64,000 bases of DNA from Nissolia schottii. Taxonomy: Eukaryota; Streptophyta; Magnoliopsida; Fabales; Fabaceae. A model generated the notes under the pieces. It worked only from the letters and a program-made list of their open reading frames with translations, had not been told where the DNA came from and made no database searches. The position numbers and the translations under genes were made by a program. Shown here one piece after another: positions 34,472 through 47,000 of the stretch. The number at the start of each line of letters is the position of its first letter. The first letter of the stretch is position 1. The stretch is taken from NCBI GenBank assembly GCA_003254905.1, contig QANU01054449.1:536404-600403 (forward strand). The letters run 5' to 3'.

Positions 34472-35410
34472 TGGTGACAGACACTGAAAAGAAGGGGCTG
34501 TAGAGAGGACAGTGCACTGCTATTTCTACTCAAAAGATGAAAACTAAAGAAATTCAAGATCTAAATTTACCCTGACTCTTGGAGCAAGTTATATTCCATT
34601 GCTTCCTGAAGTTCATTATCAGTATGCATTATTGTGTTGATCATGCATACGCATCTATAAAGAAAAAGAAGTTAAGAAAGGAAGTAAGAAGATTGTCAAG
34701 TATTATCTAGTATGTGTTGAACTGACCTGAACTAGAACATGTCCTATATGGTCAAGTTAATTATATTCATCTTCAATCAAATAACCTTCCAAAATATCAA
34801 GAACATCAATCAGTGCCACCAAATGCCCAAAATGATGCTTATTCAAGGCTGTTTCATATCCTTTTTTCCCACAACTAAATTAGAAAGATGTTATTTGTCG
34901 ACATTTTCAAACGGATACCATAATATGTCGGTGTTTGATAAATATTGGTTGAAAGTGGATATTAGATTCATACTTTACTTTTAAATGATATGAGTTTGAG
35001 TTTTGTAGGTGAAAAAATTGTGACGAGTTTTACTCTTCCTTAAAATACACACACACGTGTGTACATGTACTGAAAATAATTATCATAATATTAAATTACA
35101 TTTTACAAATATAAAACGTACAATATATTTGCTTTCTTAGTCTTGTGAGGTAGCAAGGCCTTTGCGTGGCCAATTTGAATTGCCAATTTGAAATTTTTAT
35201 TAGATATTAATCATAAAAGGAAGAATGAAATATAAAAGTGTAAAAAAAAGTGTGATGGATAAATAAGAATGCAATCCCGCTACACGTACACCGTATATCA
35301 TACACCATACATACACTCCATATTAAATACGTTTGAGCTCACTACGAATACTCACTTAAACACAGATCCCCACTCCGCACTTAAATGTGCGTACACACGC
35401 GATTCGTGTT
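34472..35410. other. Intergenic, no gene
   Basis: AT-rich DNA without supported exons. The open frame at 34739-34984 has no family signature. Confidence 0.5.
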
Positions 35411-35419
35411 TCTCAGTTC

Positions 35420-35970
35420 TCATTCACGTGCACAAATTTTATAAGCATTTGTGCACAAATATTATGTAGTAGAATGCACAAACACTATTCTCTTATGCGC
35501 ACAAACCTTTACATGGACCATACATTTCATAATTCATTAAACTCTTTGATGCACAAACTTTATAAGTATTTGTGCACAAACTTTATGTAGTAGAATGCAC
35601 AACCATTACTAGCTTATGTTCACAAAACTTTTACATGGACCATACATTCTAGAATTCATTAGACTCTTTGATGCACAAACTTTATAAGCATACGTGCACA
35701 AACTTTATGTGGTAGAATGCACAAACATTACTTGCTTATGTTCACAAACCTTTACATGGACCACACATTCTTGAATTTATTAGACTCTTTGATGCACAAA
35801 CTTTATATGGTATAATGCACAAACATTACTTACTTATATTCACAAACTTTTACATAGACCACACATTCCAAAATTTATTAGACTATTTGATGTACAAACT
35901 TTATAAGCATCTATGCACAAACTTTATGTGGTATAATGCACAAACATTACACGATTATGTTCACAGGTAT
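35420..35970 (+). repeat. Tandem repeat, unit ~122 bp
   Basis: GCACAAACTTTATAAG-type starts fall at about 35427, 35551, 35673, 35794 and 35892, giving periods of 124, 122, 121 and 98 bp; the last has a deletion. Each unit holds several (T)GCACAAA words, then TTTACATGGACCA(T/C)ACATTC and TTTATTAGACTCTTTGATG. Open frames through it (35387-35590, 35815-36015) are by-products of the repeat. Confidence 0.85.
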
Positions 35971-36103
35971 GACATTTCACAAGTAATTGTCCACTCAAAC
36001 ATTTGTAACAAGTAAACCACCATTGTTAAAGGTAGATCTCATCTATTTTAAAAGAAAACTAACATTTTATCATCTTAATTCCATTTTAATCAACTTTCAC
36101 ATA

Positions 36104-36190
36104 ATAGGAGGATGATGATGATGAGAGTATGACAATGATAAAGATAACAGAACGAGGATGAGAGGATGAAGAAGATGATGATGAGGAAAA
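36104..36190 (+). repeat. GAT/GAG-rich low-complexity tract
   Basis: Runs of GATGATGATGATGAGAG and AGAAGATGATGATGAGG; simple-sequence DNA with no coding evidence. Confidence 0.7.
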
Positions 36191-36349
36191 ACAATGACAG
36201 AAACGAGTTCAGGATTGGGGCGCGTTGTTTATAATTTTGGAAACTGTATGCTATACATTAATTGCGTATAATTAGAGGGTGTGTGTATCGGTGTATGCAA
36301 TTTGAATGTACATAAAGCATTTTTTATAAGAATGAGAGGAGAGGGGGTT

Positions 36350-37083
36350 GTTCAAGATAAGGGTGTACATGGGGCTAGGTTGGGTCGGGTTTGCCTTTAC
36401 CCGAACCCGATCCTATATTTGGACCGGGCCAATTTTGAAGACCCAAACCCAACCCTAGACTCGAATAAACTCAATCATCTTTGGGCCGAGTTAAAACTCG
36501 GGTTTGGATCGGGTCAAAAACGAGCCAATGATATCTCAAACTAAAATAAAAAATGACATCCATTAAAAAATGAAGTTGATAAAATTGCAAACCAATTATT
36601 TCATTTATCATTTTACTTCCTATTTGAATAAGCATCATAGTTTCTAACTAAACACCAATTAATTTCCAACACAACAACAAAATGACATAAAATTTCTAAT
36701 CTTAACATTTCCTTTCAAACTTCCATAGTTTTAGTACACAATACAAACAACAACAAAAATAATGGATGCACTCATTAAAATACATAAACTAAGAAAATTA
36801 TACATACGTCATGTGTTAGGTTTCTACTTTCTACACACCAAAATAGACATATGGTTTAAGTACAATAGATTATCCAAAAAAATGTTGCACCATAAAATGT
36901 ATATGGGCCAAGTTGGACCGGGTTTTTCTTTACTTGAACCCAACCCTATATTTTGTCTGTGTTAATTTTAAAGACTCAAACTCAGCCCTAGACTCTAATA
37001 GACTGATTCATCTTTAGACTGAATGCTTCGAATCGGTTTAGGTTAACGGGTCAGACCGGGTTTTGCACACCCTTGGTTCAAGA
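36350..37083. mobile_element. hAT-like non-autonomous element with 8-bp TSD
   Basis: The element at 36358-37075 (718 bp) is bounded by exact GTTCAAGA copies at 36350-36357 and 37076-37083. Short terminal inverted repeats read TAAGGGTGTACA on the left and CAAGGGTGTGCA on the right (minus strand). An 8-bp duplication with short TIRs is the hAT hallmark. Inside, two direct copies of about 120-150 bp (36365-36500 and 36898-37025) share GGGTCGGGTTTGCCTTTACC-like and CTAGACTC...CATCTTT words. No transposase frame is present. Confidence 0.8.
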
Positions 37084-37550
37084 GATGGAAAGCGTGGGTA
37101 GTTATTTATTATAAAAAAAATTAAAAACAAAATAAAATTGAAACTATTATAAAAATTTGAAAATGAAAATCAGCACGCACAGTTGGAGGGTATATTGATA
37201 AGTTAAATGAGAGTTAAAAGCTTTAAGCGACTTTATATATGGTAAGAGATAATCTTCAAACTAAATTTATATTATATTTTGTAAATAATTATTCATGGTA
37301 TTACAGTTTTCATGATCCTATAAAATTTTTCAAAAAAATAAATAAATATGAAAGTCCAAACTTGGATTTGACCCTGGTTATTTACAAGTGAAATTACCAT
37401 GTTATCCCTAAAGCGAGGAAGGGTTTTGAATTAAACCTATTTCTTATTCTCCTCCTCCTCCTCCTCCTTGTCGTTCTTTCTCTCTGCTGTTTCGTTTGTT
37501 ATAAAAAAAAATAGCAGTGTGTGTGAGTGTGAGAGTGAGAGTGAAGCGAG
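37084..37550. promoter_or_regulatory. NRPB3 upstream region
   Basis: AT-rich, then a (CTC)n tract at about 37449-37470 and a GTGTGAGTGTGAGAGTGAGA leader directly before the ATG. CT/GA-rich leaders are common in plant housekeeping promoters. No TATA box is evident. Confidence 0.45.
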
Positions 37551-39889
37551 ATGGAAGGTGCGTCGTACGCGCGCATGCCGAGGGTGAAAATCCGAGAACT
37601 GAAGGACGACTACGCCAAGTTCGAGCTCCGCGACACCGACGCCAGCATAGCCAACGCGCTCAGGCGCGTGATGATCGCTGAGGTCCCCACCATCGCCATC
37701 GACCTGGTCGAGATCGAGGTCAACTCCTCCGTCCTCGGCGACGAGTTCATCGCCCACCGCCTCGGCCTTGTCCCTCTCACCAGCGACAGAGCCATGTCCA
37801 TGCGCTTCTCCCGCGACTGCGACGCCTGCGACGGCGACGGCCAGTGCGAGTTCTGCTCTGTCGAGTTCCACCTCCGCGTCAAGTGCGTCACCGACCAGAC
37901 CCTCGACGTCACCAGCAAGGACCTCTACAGCTCCGACCACACCGTCGTTCCCGTCGATTTCTCTGACCCTTCCGCCATCGAATCCTCTGACAATAACAGG
38001 TATTCTTCTAAATTAAATTAAATTAAATGAAAAAGAGATCTATTTTCATCGCATTTAGGGGGCATTTAGGGTTTAGGGTTTTTGTTGCTTGCCTTAATGC
38101 TGTAACAGTTTAAAATTGCAGTTTCATTTTGCAAGACTTTTTGCTAAAAAAAATATAGGCTTTGTTTTTAATTCTTTTCATTGTTGGCAGTGTTAATTTT
38201 GTTCGGGTTTGATAGGAAGGAGGGTAGGTGTGTGTAATTTGAGATGGTTTTGAGTTTTCTATTTGTTTGAATTTCAGGGGGATTATCATTGTGAAGTTGC
38301 GGCGAGGACAAGAGCTGAAGCTTAGGGCTATAGCAAGGAAGGGGATTGGCAAGGACCATGCCAAGTGGTCGCCTGCGGCAACTGTCACTTTCATGTATGA
38401 GCCTGAGATTCACATAAATGAGGATCTCATGGAGAGCTTGTCGCTTGAGGAGAAAAAGGAATGGGTTGAAAGCAGTCCTACCCATGTCTTTGACATTGAT
38501 CCAGTAACGCAACAGGTTGTTTTTTGTTTTTTGTTTTTATTTTTATTTTTTCATTTTCTTCCTACTTACTTTGGTGTTGTTCCCTGTTCACTCATTTCAC
38601 TTGTAGTGTTAGTATTGCTGTTACCTTATCCATATGCTCATAGATCCTTGAATTTTCCAAACATTTTTGGATTGATGCATATATTACCTTTTGGAATTAT
38701 CTGATATAATCTGCGAGTATAGGCTTATCCTGAACGTTATGTACTGGGTTGAAGTAGGAAACTAGGAATAAAGTAGAATTAGCCATGCTTCTTGCTGCTG
38801 TCACACACTGGTTGATGATTTACACTAGTAACTTGATGGTTTGAATGATCTTTTTGTGAGTTAAACGTTAATTGTTAATGATCTTAAAAAAGCAAATGCT
38901 GCAACTAGAGGCAATTCTCTATATTTTGGTGAAGCTATCTGCCCTGCCTCCTTGAAAATAATATATTTTCTTTCCTGATAATAGGCCTTGGAGTGCTAAC
39001 TTTTTCTGAAAAATCAGGTTTCTCTTGGAGTGAGGATGTTGTTCAAATACATGTGGTCCTTGTCCTTATTCATCCCTTGAATTTGATGCCTTTTGTCATT
39101 TATCTTTTGTAATCAGCGAGTTGTTTTAGGTAGCTTCCATTACTTCCAATCTCAAGGCTTTGTAAAAGTAAAGTTCAGTAAAAACTGACAAACGGTGAAG
39201 TATGCAACTTCGTATTGTGGCATTATGGCAGGTGCTTGCAAGTTGTTCTTGATTGCAGAAACGGTTTTGCTTATAAGATGGCAGCTTAAGTGCCGAAAGT
39301 GTGCAGCTTGTTCTTAGAATGAATACGAAGGATTTACTGCACCATGACCAGTCAGGTTCTAAGCTAGCAATTTCATAATGAACCTTAGGCTGTATAGAAA
39401 TTTTAGTGAATAAGATGCTAATTAGGATCAATGATGTAGCTCATGATGGTTTTTGTACCATGTGACTGGCTGGCGTTGATGTGGTGTGTCTGTGAATTGT
39501 TGATATGTGGTACTTTATGCCCATTTTTAGGTTCAGTTTGATTGATATGTTGTATTGACTTCAAATGCAATTGTCTTGAGGTGATTTATCATTACTAAGT
39601 CCTGAGCATTTATTAGGTTATGGTGGTTGATCCTGAGGCATACACTTATGATGATGAGGTGCTTAAGAAAGCTGAAGCTATGGGCAAGCCTGGGCTTGTA
39701 GAAATCAATGCAAAACAGGATAGCTTCATATTCACCGTTGAATCCACTGGAGCGATTAAAGCTTCTCAATTAGTACTAAACGCCATTGAAATCCTCAAGC
39801 AGAAGCTGGATGCTGTACGGCTATCAGAAGATACAGTGGAGGCTGATGATCAGTTTGGTGAGTTAGGTGCACATATGCGTGGAGGATGA
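37551..39889 (+). CDS. NRPB3: RNA polymerase II subunit 3
   Basis: The alpha-like subunit RPB3 pairs with RPB11 to nucleate RNA polymerase II assembly in the nucleus. Exons 37551-37999, 38278-38515 and 39617-39889 join to 319 aa, the usual plant NRPB3 length. Residues 12-60 hold the alpha N-terminal motif with [21 protein letters not shown] zinc-binding loop [13 protein letters not shown] has Cys90, 93, 99 and 102. The insert domain follows, and the dimerisation domain returns with [20 protein letters not shown] near the C-terminus. Exon 1 is GC-rich and later exons are not. The ATG is the first in frame after a GA-rich leader. Transcription converges on NAP1. It could in principle serve RNA polymerases IV and V as well, as some plant RPB3 copies do. 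Confidence 0.96.
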
Positions 39890-41096
39890 TCAAATTGAGT
39901 AAAAAGGATATCAACTTGTTACCCCTGAACTTGTTTGGTGCGTGTATTTTAACTGAATAGCTGTAACCATGTGCTACCTCATTGAACCAAGGATGCTAAT
40001 TATCACTGTTATCCCCAGGAGATAGACAGCCATGTTTCAAATTTCATGTTACTTGGTATATGGTGTATCTTCTAGAGCATTGTTTTTAACCCCTGCAGTG
40101 GACTCATCTAATATCAGATTACTCTGGGTCAGTTAATTTTTTATACTGTTCGTTCAAGCAAAATGGGAAAAAGTATAACTAAGATGCTTCACAAAACATA
40201 AATCAATGGAAGAAATTATTTCAGACCTAATTTCACCTGTAACTAAAATACTTGAGCGATCCTTTTTTTATTCCTTGCGGAGTTTGAGTTGCTACATTCT
40301 GCGCGTTAACCTTTCCTTATCTTTTTATTTATGATCATTTTTTTCTTCCCTTTTGATCTCTCCTATTGTATTACAACGGAGTTCTGGTCTCCGTGACTTG
40401 GACCTGTACCAAAATGAAAACAAGTGGTCTTGCGATGATTTGATCCTGGGATATAAAGCATTTGAACATCTATTATCGTTTGTTGCTTGGTAATTCTAGT
40501 ATCATATGCTTGTTTTCTCTTTTTAATGGTAAAAGGAATAGATCATTACGATGATCTGCTTGTTTCAGCAGTTCCAATCCACTTAAAATGCTTGCCATTT
40601 AGTTTTTGGCGTATTGGATATTGAGCATTATTCATGAACTCGTTATAGGGATAGAGAAAAGACATTTTAGATTGAGCTTGTCACCCCCTCCCAGAAAAAG
40701 GGAACTGTCCCGTCATCTGTTCTCTGCTTTGTTGCTAAAGTTTGCAATAAGCAAAAGGTTTTACTGCAACATTGCATGCATGGTTAAATTTAATGATTGT
40801 AGAACAGGTGAATTTTCGCAAAAATAGAGTACGGCGTATGCTTAAGAAAAGAGTTAAGAATTGGCTAAAATAAGCAATGCGATAAAGTATGAAAAATTTG
40901 GTCTCGCTAGCACAGCAGGGACTTACTATGGCATTGATTTAAACTATTCAGGCCACTACAAAAGAACGCTTTACTCTGATATACATTTTGCCAAAAACTA
41001 ATCGGAACCTGCTGGGTGATTTATGGTTATGGACAACTGATAACTAGCAAAAGGTGAATAATTTACCAGCTCTTAGGCATTTTAAGAAACATCCTA
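39890..41096. other. Convergent intergenic region (NRPB3 / NAP1)
   Basis: Holds the two 3' UTRs. No further feature is supported; the frame at 40606-40827 is not believed. Confidence 0.5.
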
Positions 41097-44000
41097 CTAC
41101 TTGTATCCTATTGGACCAGATCTAGATACTGCAAACCTAGGAAGTGGACTGGGACCAGTACTCCCAGAAGTTGAGCCTTCAACAGATTTGACCTTGTTAC
41201 GGCTTGCACTGTAATCTAAAGGCCCCGAACGACGAGTATTCCTCTGCCTATTGTCCATGCTCCTTAAGTTGCCACTATCAACTTCATAGAGGTGTTCTTG
41301 GCTATGTGATGACGACGATCCTTTGAAGTACCCTGAATCATTGCCATAATGCTGTGGTGTGGAGTCCCCACGAGGCTGCCTTAAGACAGGAGAAGCATGT
41401 GATAGCAAGATAGCCGGCGAATGACGGGGAGACGCTGCGTTCAGTATTGACAATGGAGCGGATGGAGTATCTGCATAGTATTGGCTGTATACTGAACGGA
41501 GAATGGAATAAGGAACATGAGTTTCCAGTGAGCTTCGTGGAAGGTATGGTGAGATCTCACAAAGTTGGTCTAGGAAGATAAGCTCTGCTACAAGATGAGA
41601 TCTGTGCATAACCCAAAATTTAAAAAAATCTGAGACTACAAAATCAAAGAACGTTTAGGATAAAAACAAGTGCAGAGTTGCAGAGGAAGCTTTGCTTGCA
41701 CCAAAGAGACAAAAAATTACTTTGATAGATTGGAACTTCTTTGCAGTTAATTTATGCGTAGCTTTCACACACGCGCACGCAACAAAATACCATTTGTCCT
41801 AACAGCACAATTATATATATTTACCTGTGTGTTTCGTTCCAAGAATCCAGTATGATCTCCGCAGAGAGCTTCACAAATAACTGCAGCGTGGACTTGATAC
41901 TTGCTTCAGCTGACATATGACTTGTTAATTCCAGATCCATTCCCTCACTGGCATGCCCATTTGATAAAGATTGTCTATGCTGATGTTCCCGTTCCAATCT
42001 CACAAACTCACTTCCAGCAATTACTGCAGAAATGCACCTGCCCAGTATTAAGTAGTTAGAGCAAGATACAGGTACCAAAATTAGTATATGCCAAAGTGCA
42101 GAATATTATTAATCAACACAATTTAAATAAAAATTCTAGAAAATTGGAAATTTTCCAAATCCAACCCGTGTAGAATTACAGCATAGAAGTCAATCCAATT
42201 CCAATGCATGCAAATACAATTTTCAGATCATATAAAATATTTAGCACACACCCTAGTTAAAGATAATAAACATAAGTAATTTCATTATATCAACCATAAA
42301 ATAACCATAGTGACCTTGCCAAGCAATGGACATTGTTAGTAAAACCCTCTGTGTCAACGTTGAATGCGGTGGTGGACCAAATATTAGATGTCATGAATGT
42401 GGAAAATAAGTACGGTAACAAGCTCCATGACCCATCACTTGCACCACCTACTTCCTCTAAAATTGATCTCACCCAAATTGAATCATGATCAGTTACCACA
42501 CCTACAGTATTTGCCACTGTTCTCATTCTCTTGACCTCTTCCATTTCTGGTACTCCATCAGGTATATGTTTAACCACCCCAGCCAGCAGTGAATGTATCA
42601 GGGGAGCACCTTCTTCAAGTACAGCGCCAGAAGCTTCAACTAGTAGCCTATCAAAAGCCAGGGCTAGGCCAGCCTGAACACAAAAACCAACCAGTGTTTC
42701 CAGATCAACTATTTGCCTCATAGAAGCTTCTCTTTCAATTCTATCACCAGCATGCAAGCTGGTAGCAACTGACTCGAGGACATCGCGATTTGATCGCAAT
42801 GATGTGTCAATGCAATTTAAAAGTGCAGCCGTGTGTTCCTTTAGCATTCTGTCTAGCCTGTCTACTCCATAGCCACCAAAAATACGCACAAATGCCTGCA
42901 GCTCCCTGAGATCAGTGACCGAGTCTGCAAAATATCCACCAACAGGTCTTGTACTCTTGAAACATTTATGGATTGGAACAAACAATATACCAGCACCTGA
43001 TACATCCTTGATTATGTTTTCAATATACCAATTACATACAGATTCAGTGGCTGATCCAGTATGTTGGTCTGTTGGTTTCTCAAACAAGTGCAAAGAAGAA
43101 ACTGGTCCTGAAAAGGCTTCTGAAAGCAAAACTTCACGAATACCCTGAGTGATGTCCATGCTGATGTGCTGCTCTGCAAGATGCACAATGCTAACATGCC
43201 TCTGAATCAGTGATTCCAGAACAGAAGGCCGTTGAAGATCATTATCAGTTTTCAAAACACTAAGCAATCTTCTCCTGAAGTTGCCAAGAATGCATTCTCT
43301 CATGTACTGCACAAAAAGCATGGAGTGCAAAAATAAGAACAGAAGGAAGATGTTGGTCCACATACAGTACAATTTGATAAAGTGGGAGTGGATGTTTAAC
43401 AACTTGGGTTTAATGGGTTGATCCACTACGTAAAGACGAAAGCATGAATGGATTTGGATTCTCTAAATTGGGACGTGTACTTCAGAGAGTATCAAGCAGC
43501 ATTGATTACCATTGATGAGGAAATCAATAGCTTAGAATTTCATAAACTATAAACATCTGGACAAGAGAACATGGATGTGAGAATGTACTCCCTTAATGTT
43601 CTCATCAGTAGTAATTATATAGGCTTTAAACTCTAAAGTACGCCCCTTCCTTTAGAGGATCTACATGACTACATCCAACCAATGCCCAATCATTATCATA
43701 ATATCATTATAGTATGATAAATCCAGGCAACTCGTTATTATTGTTACATTCTAAACACTGCTTTAAATGCGAAAATTCATACACCTGTATGTGTACACTG
43801 CACTTGCACACATAAAGAGAGGAATGCTAACTTCATTCAAATTGTCTTTCAAACAAAATAATGTTACTCTCAGAAAAAATATAGGGGAGAACAATTCCTC
43901 TGAATATTCAGTTCCAATAGTAACCAGAACCAGATTACATTGCAAGTTTTACCAAAAATTGAGACCTTTCATTGTCATTCAGCAATCATGAAGCATCTTT

Positions 44001-47000
44001 TAATAGTTACACGCTTCCATGCGAGAAGTAGAGCATATGACGGGTTATACCAATCCCTATGTAGCAAGGGAAAGAGGTATTTACAAGTTAGCTAACGGTA
44101 GGGAAAGAAGGACCAGAGGTCTAGATCCTGTGAAATGCATCAAGGATGAGAAAGGTAAAGTATTAGTAATGGAACAAAACATCAAAGAAAGGTGGCAGAG
44201 CTACTTCCAAAAGCTATTGAATGAAGGGCATGAGTTTCCCTCGCCATCGGATAGGCTGAGTATCAGGGAAGAAGATCAAAATTATACCTTTTATCGTAGA
44301 ATTTGAGAATTGGAGGTAAAGGAAGCTTTGCAGTGAATGGAAAATTGCAAGGCGGTGGGACTTGATAATATACCTATTGAGGCATGAAAATTCATTGGAG
44401 AGAAGGGTATAAGTTGGCTCACAAAGTTGTTTAATGAGATTGTGAGGTTGAAGAAGATGCTAGATGAGTGGAGGAAGAGTATCTTAGTGCCCATCTATAA
44501 GAACAAGGGAGACATACAACATTGTGCAAACTACAGAGAGATCAAGCTGATGAGCCATACTATGAAATTGTGGGAATGGGTAATTGAGCAGTAGTTGAGA
44601 TGTGAGACTCGCATCACAAAAAATCAATTTGGCTTTATGCCTGGGAGGTCTACCACGGAAGCAATTTACTTACTGAGGAGATTGGTAGAGAAGTATCAGA
44701 GGGAGATGAAAGATTTGTATATGGTTTTCATTGATTTGGAGAAGACGTATGATAGGGTGCCAAGGGAGATTTTATGGAAGGTTTTGGAGAAAAAAGAGTT
44801 AGAATTTCCTATATACGAGCAATCAAAGATATGTATGACATGGCCATAACTAGCATAAGAACGCAGGGCGGAGCTAAAAAGATTTCCCCATCACAATTGG
44901 TTTGCACCAAGGGTCAACTTTAAGCCCCCTCTCTTTTTATCCTAGTCTTGGATGTCCTTACTGAACATATGATCCGGTGCCACATTGCATGCTTTTTGTA
45001 GATGATGTAGTTCTAGTTGGAGAATTGAGGGAAGAGTTGAATGGAAAGCTAGACCTATGGAGACAAGCTCTTGAGGCACATGGGTTTTGTATCAAGACGG
45101 AATATATGGAATGTAGGTTTAGTTAGGAGGCATTCAAGCTCTAACCTAGACGTGAAAATTGGGGACGATACTATACCACAAGTCACAAGGTTCAAGTATC
45201 TTGGAACCATTATTCAAGATGAAGGAGAGATAGAAGGGGATGTAAACCACAGGATCCAAGCTGGTTGGATGAAATGGAGGAGTGCTTCAGGAGTTCTATG
45301 CGATAAATGGGTACCACTCAAACTTAAGGGAAAATTCTATTGCACTGCTGTAAGACCGGCAATGTTATATGAAACGGATTGTTGGACAATAAAAAATCAG
45401 CACGAAAATAAACTCCATGTTGCAGAAATAAGGATGTTGAGATGGATGAGTGGACACACTATATAGGACAGGATTAGAAATGATTGCATTAGAGAGAAGG
45501 TTGGGGTAGCACCTATAGTAGAAAAGATGGTAGAATATCGCCTTAGGTGATTTGGACATATGAGGAGAAGACATAACAAAGCCCCGGTAAGAAGAGTAGA
45601 TCAAATGGCGGGTAGCCTAGTAGCTAGGGGTAGAAGGAAACCTAGAAAAACTAGAGATGAAACTATTAGAAGAGATTTGGAAGCTAAAGGCTTAAACACG
45701 AACATGGCACAAAACAGAGCACTATGACATTGTTTGATCCATGTGGCCGACACCTACATAGTGGAATAAGGCTTAGTCGTCGTTGTGTTTGTTGTCTATT
45801 ACCAGTATGCTGTCTCAACCATTATCTTTAATGTACATTTCCAATCTTTCCCGGGTTTGCATATTGAAATAACCAAGGCATTTATTAGCTACTTCAGTTT
45901 ATTTATATTAGTACTATACCATGCTAGAAACTTCCCCAAGAGTAGCAGTGCCCTTGCCATCATAGATTGTTGCTTAACAGGCAACTTTTATGCAACTTAT
46001 AGAATTACCTAGGCTATTCTCAATACATAAGTAAATCTCAGAGAGAAGGAAAGAAGAAAAGAGGATCCATCCCTAACCTCTCTCAGGACAAATACATGGT
46101 TTAAAACACATATAGGCTCCATATCATTCAAGACTGAGCACAAATTGGTCAACCTCTGCATCGCAGCTTCTAACCTGTCATTGGTAAAATCAGAGACATT
46201 AAAAAACTATAAATATTAAGTTATGCATATACATTTGGCATGAGACTACAATTACATACATTTTGATAGAACTATTATTTTCAGGCAAGCTCTCATGTCC
46301 AGGTAAAGGAAAGCCACTTGCCCCTTTTGGAGATTTATATGATGGAATAGAAACTCTTGATGCATAATTCAGATAAGAAGCGGCTTGCTCTGGAAGAAGC
46401 TGAAAAAAATCTGACAGTTAGGTTTCTGAAATGTAGCTAACTAGTTTAAAAAAACTGTTTACCTGATTCTCTAGCGCACCAAATCCTCCTTCAGAGTCAA
46501 GAATATTTATTAATCCTTCCAATCCTCCCATGATTGATTCAATCAGAGATTCAACATAAAGAACAGCATCCCTTCCAATTTTTGTAACCTGCTTGCAGCA
46601 CAAAATACAGTAACCATTAATATTTCCCAGATCTTGCTAGGAAGTTTACATGATTAAGATTCATTTTTCAACCATGCAGTGCCATTCTTTATATTTCTGT
46701 GACCAGTACTTTGATAAGAGAAGTTTGGATTTGCAATGACATCAGAATACAGAGTGAACACACATAGTTTTAAACAGAACATCTCAGAACTCATTCTGTT
46801 GAAGTTGCAGATTTTAAAAAAAAGCCATATTTCCAGATGCGAGAATTGTATGAACTATGACACCTTACAGACATGTGAATCATCCACTAACAGATTCTTA
46901 TGTACCATTAACTCTCCATTTTTGCAGTATGCAATTCTTCATTTTCATTAAACATAAAATATTAACGTAAACGGAAGATTGAAATATACATCATGAATAT

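Noticed and set aside
35387-36015. Short open frames with repeated MHKLYKHLCTNFM-like peptides
   Set aside because: They follow the 122-bp tandem repeat and have no start context or family similarity.
37437-37940. 167-aa minus-strand frame
   Set aside because: Antisense shadow of the GC-rich NRPB3 first exon.
44019-44306. Host gene in the NAP1 intron
   Set aside because: The residues are LINE ORF2 linker sequence and the reading is broken downstream.
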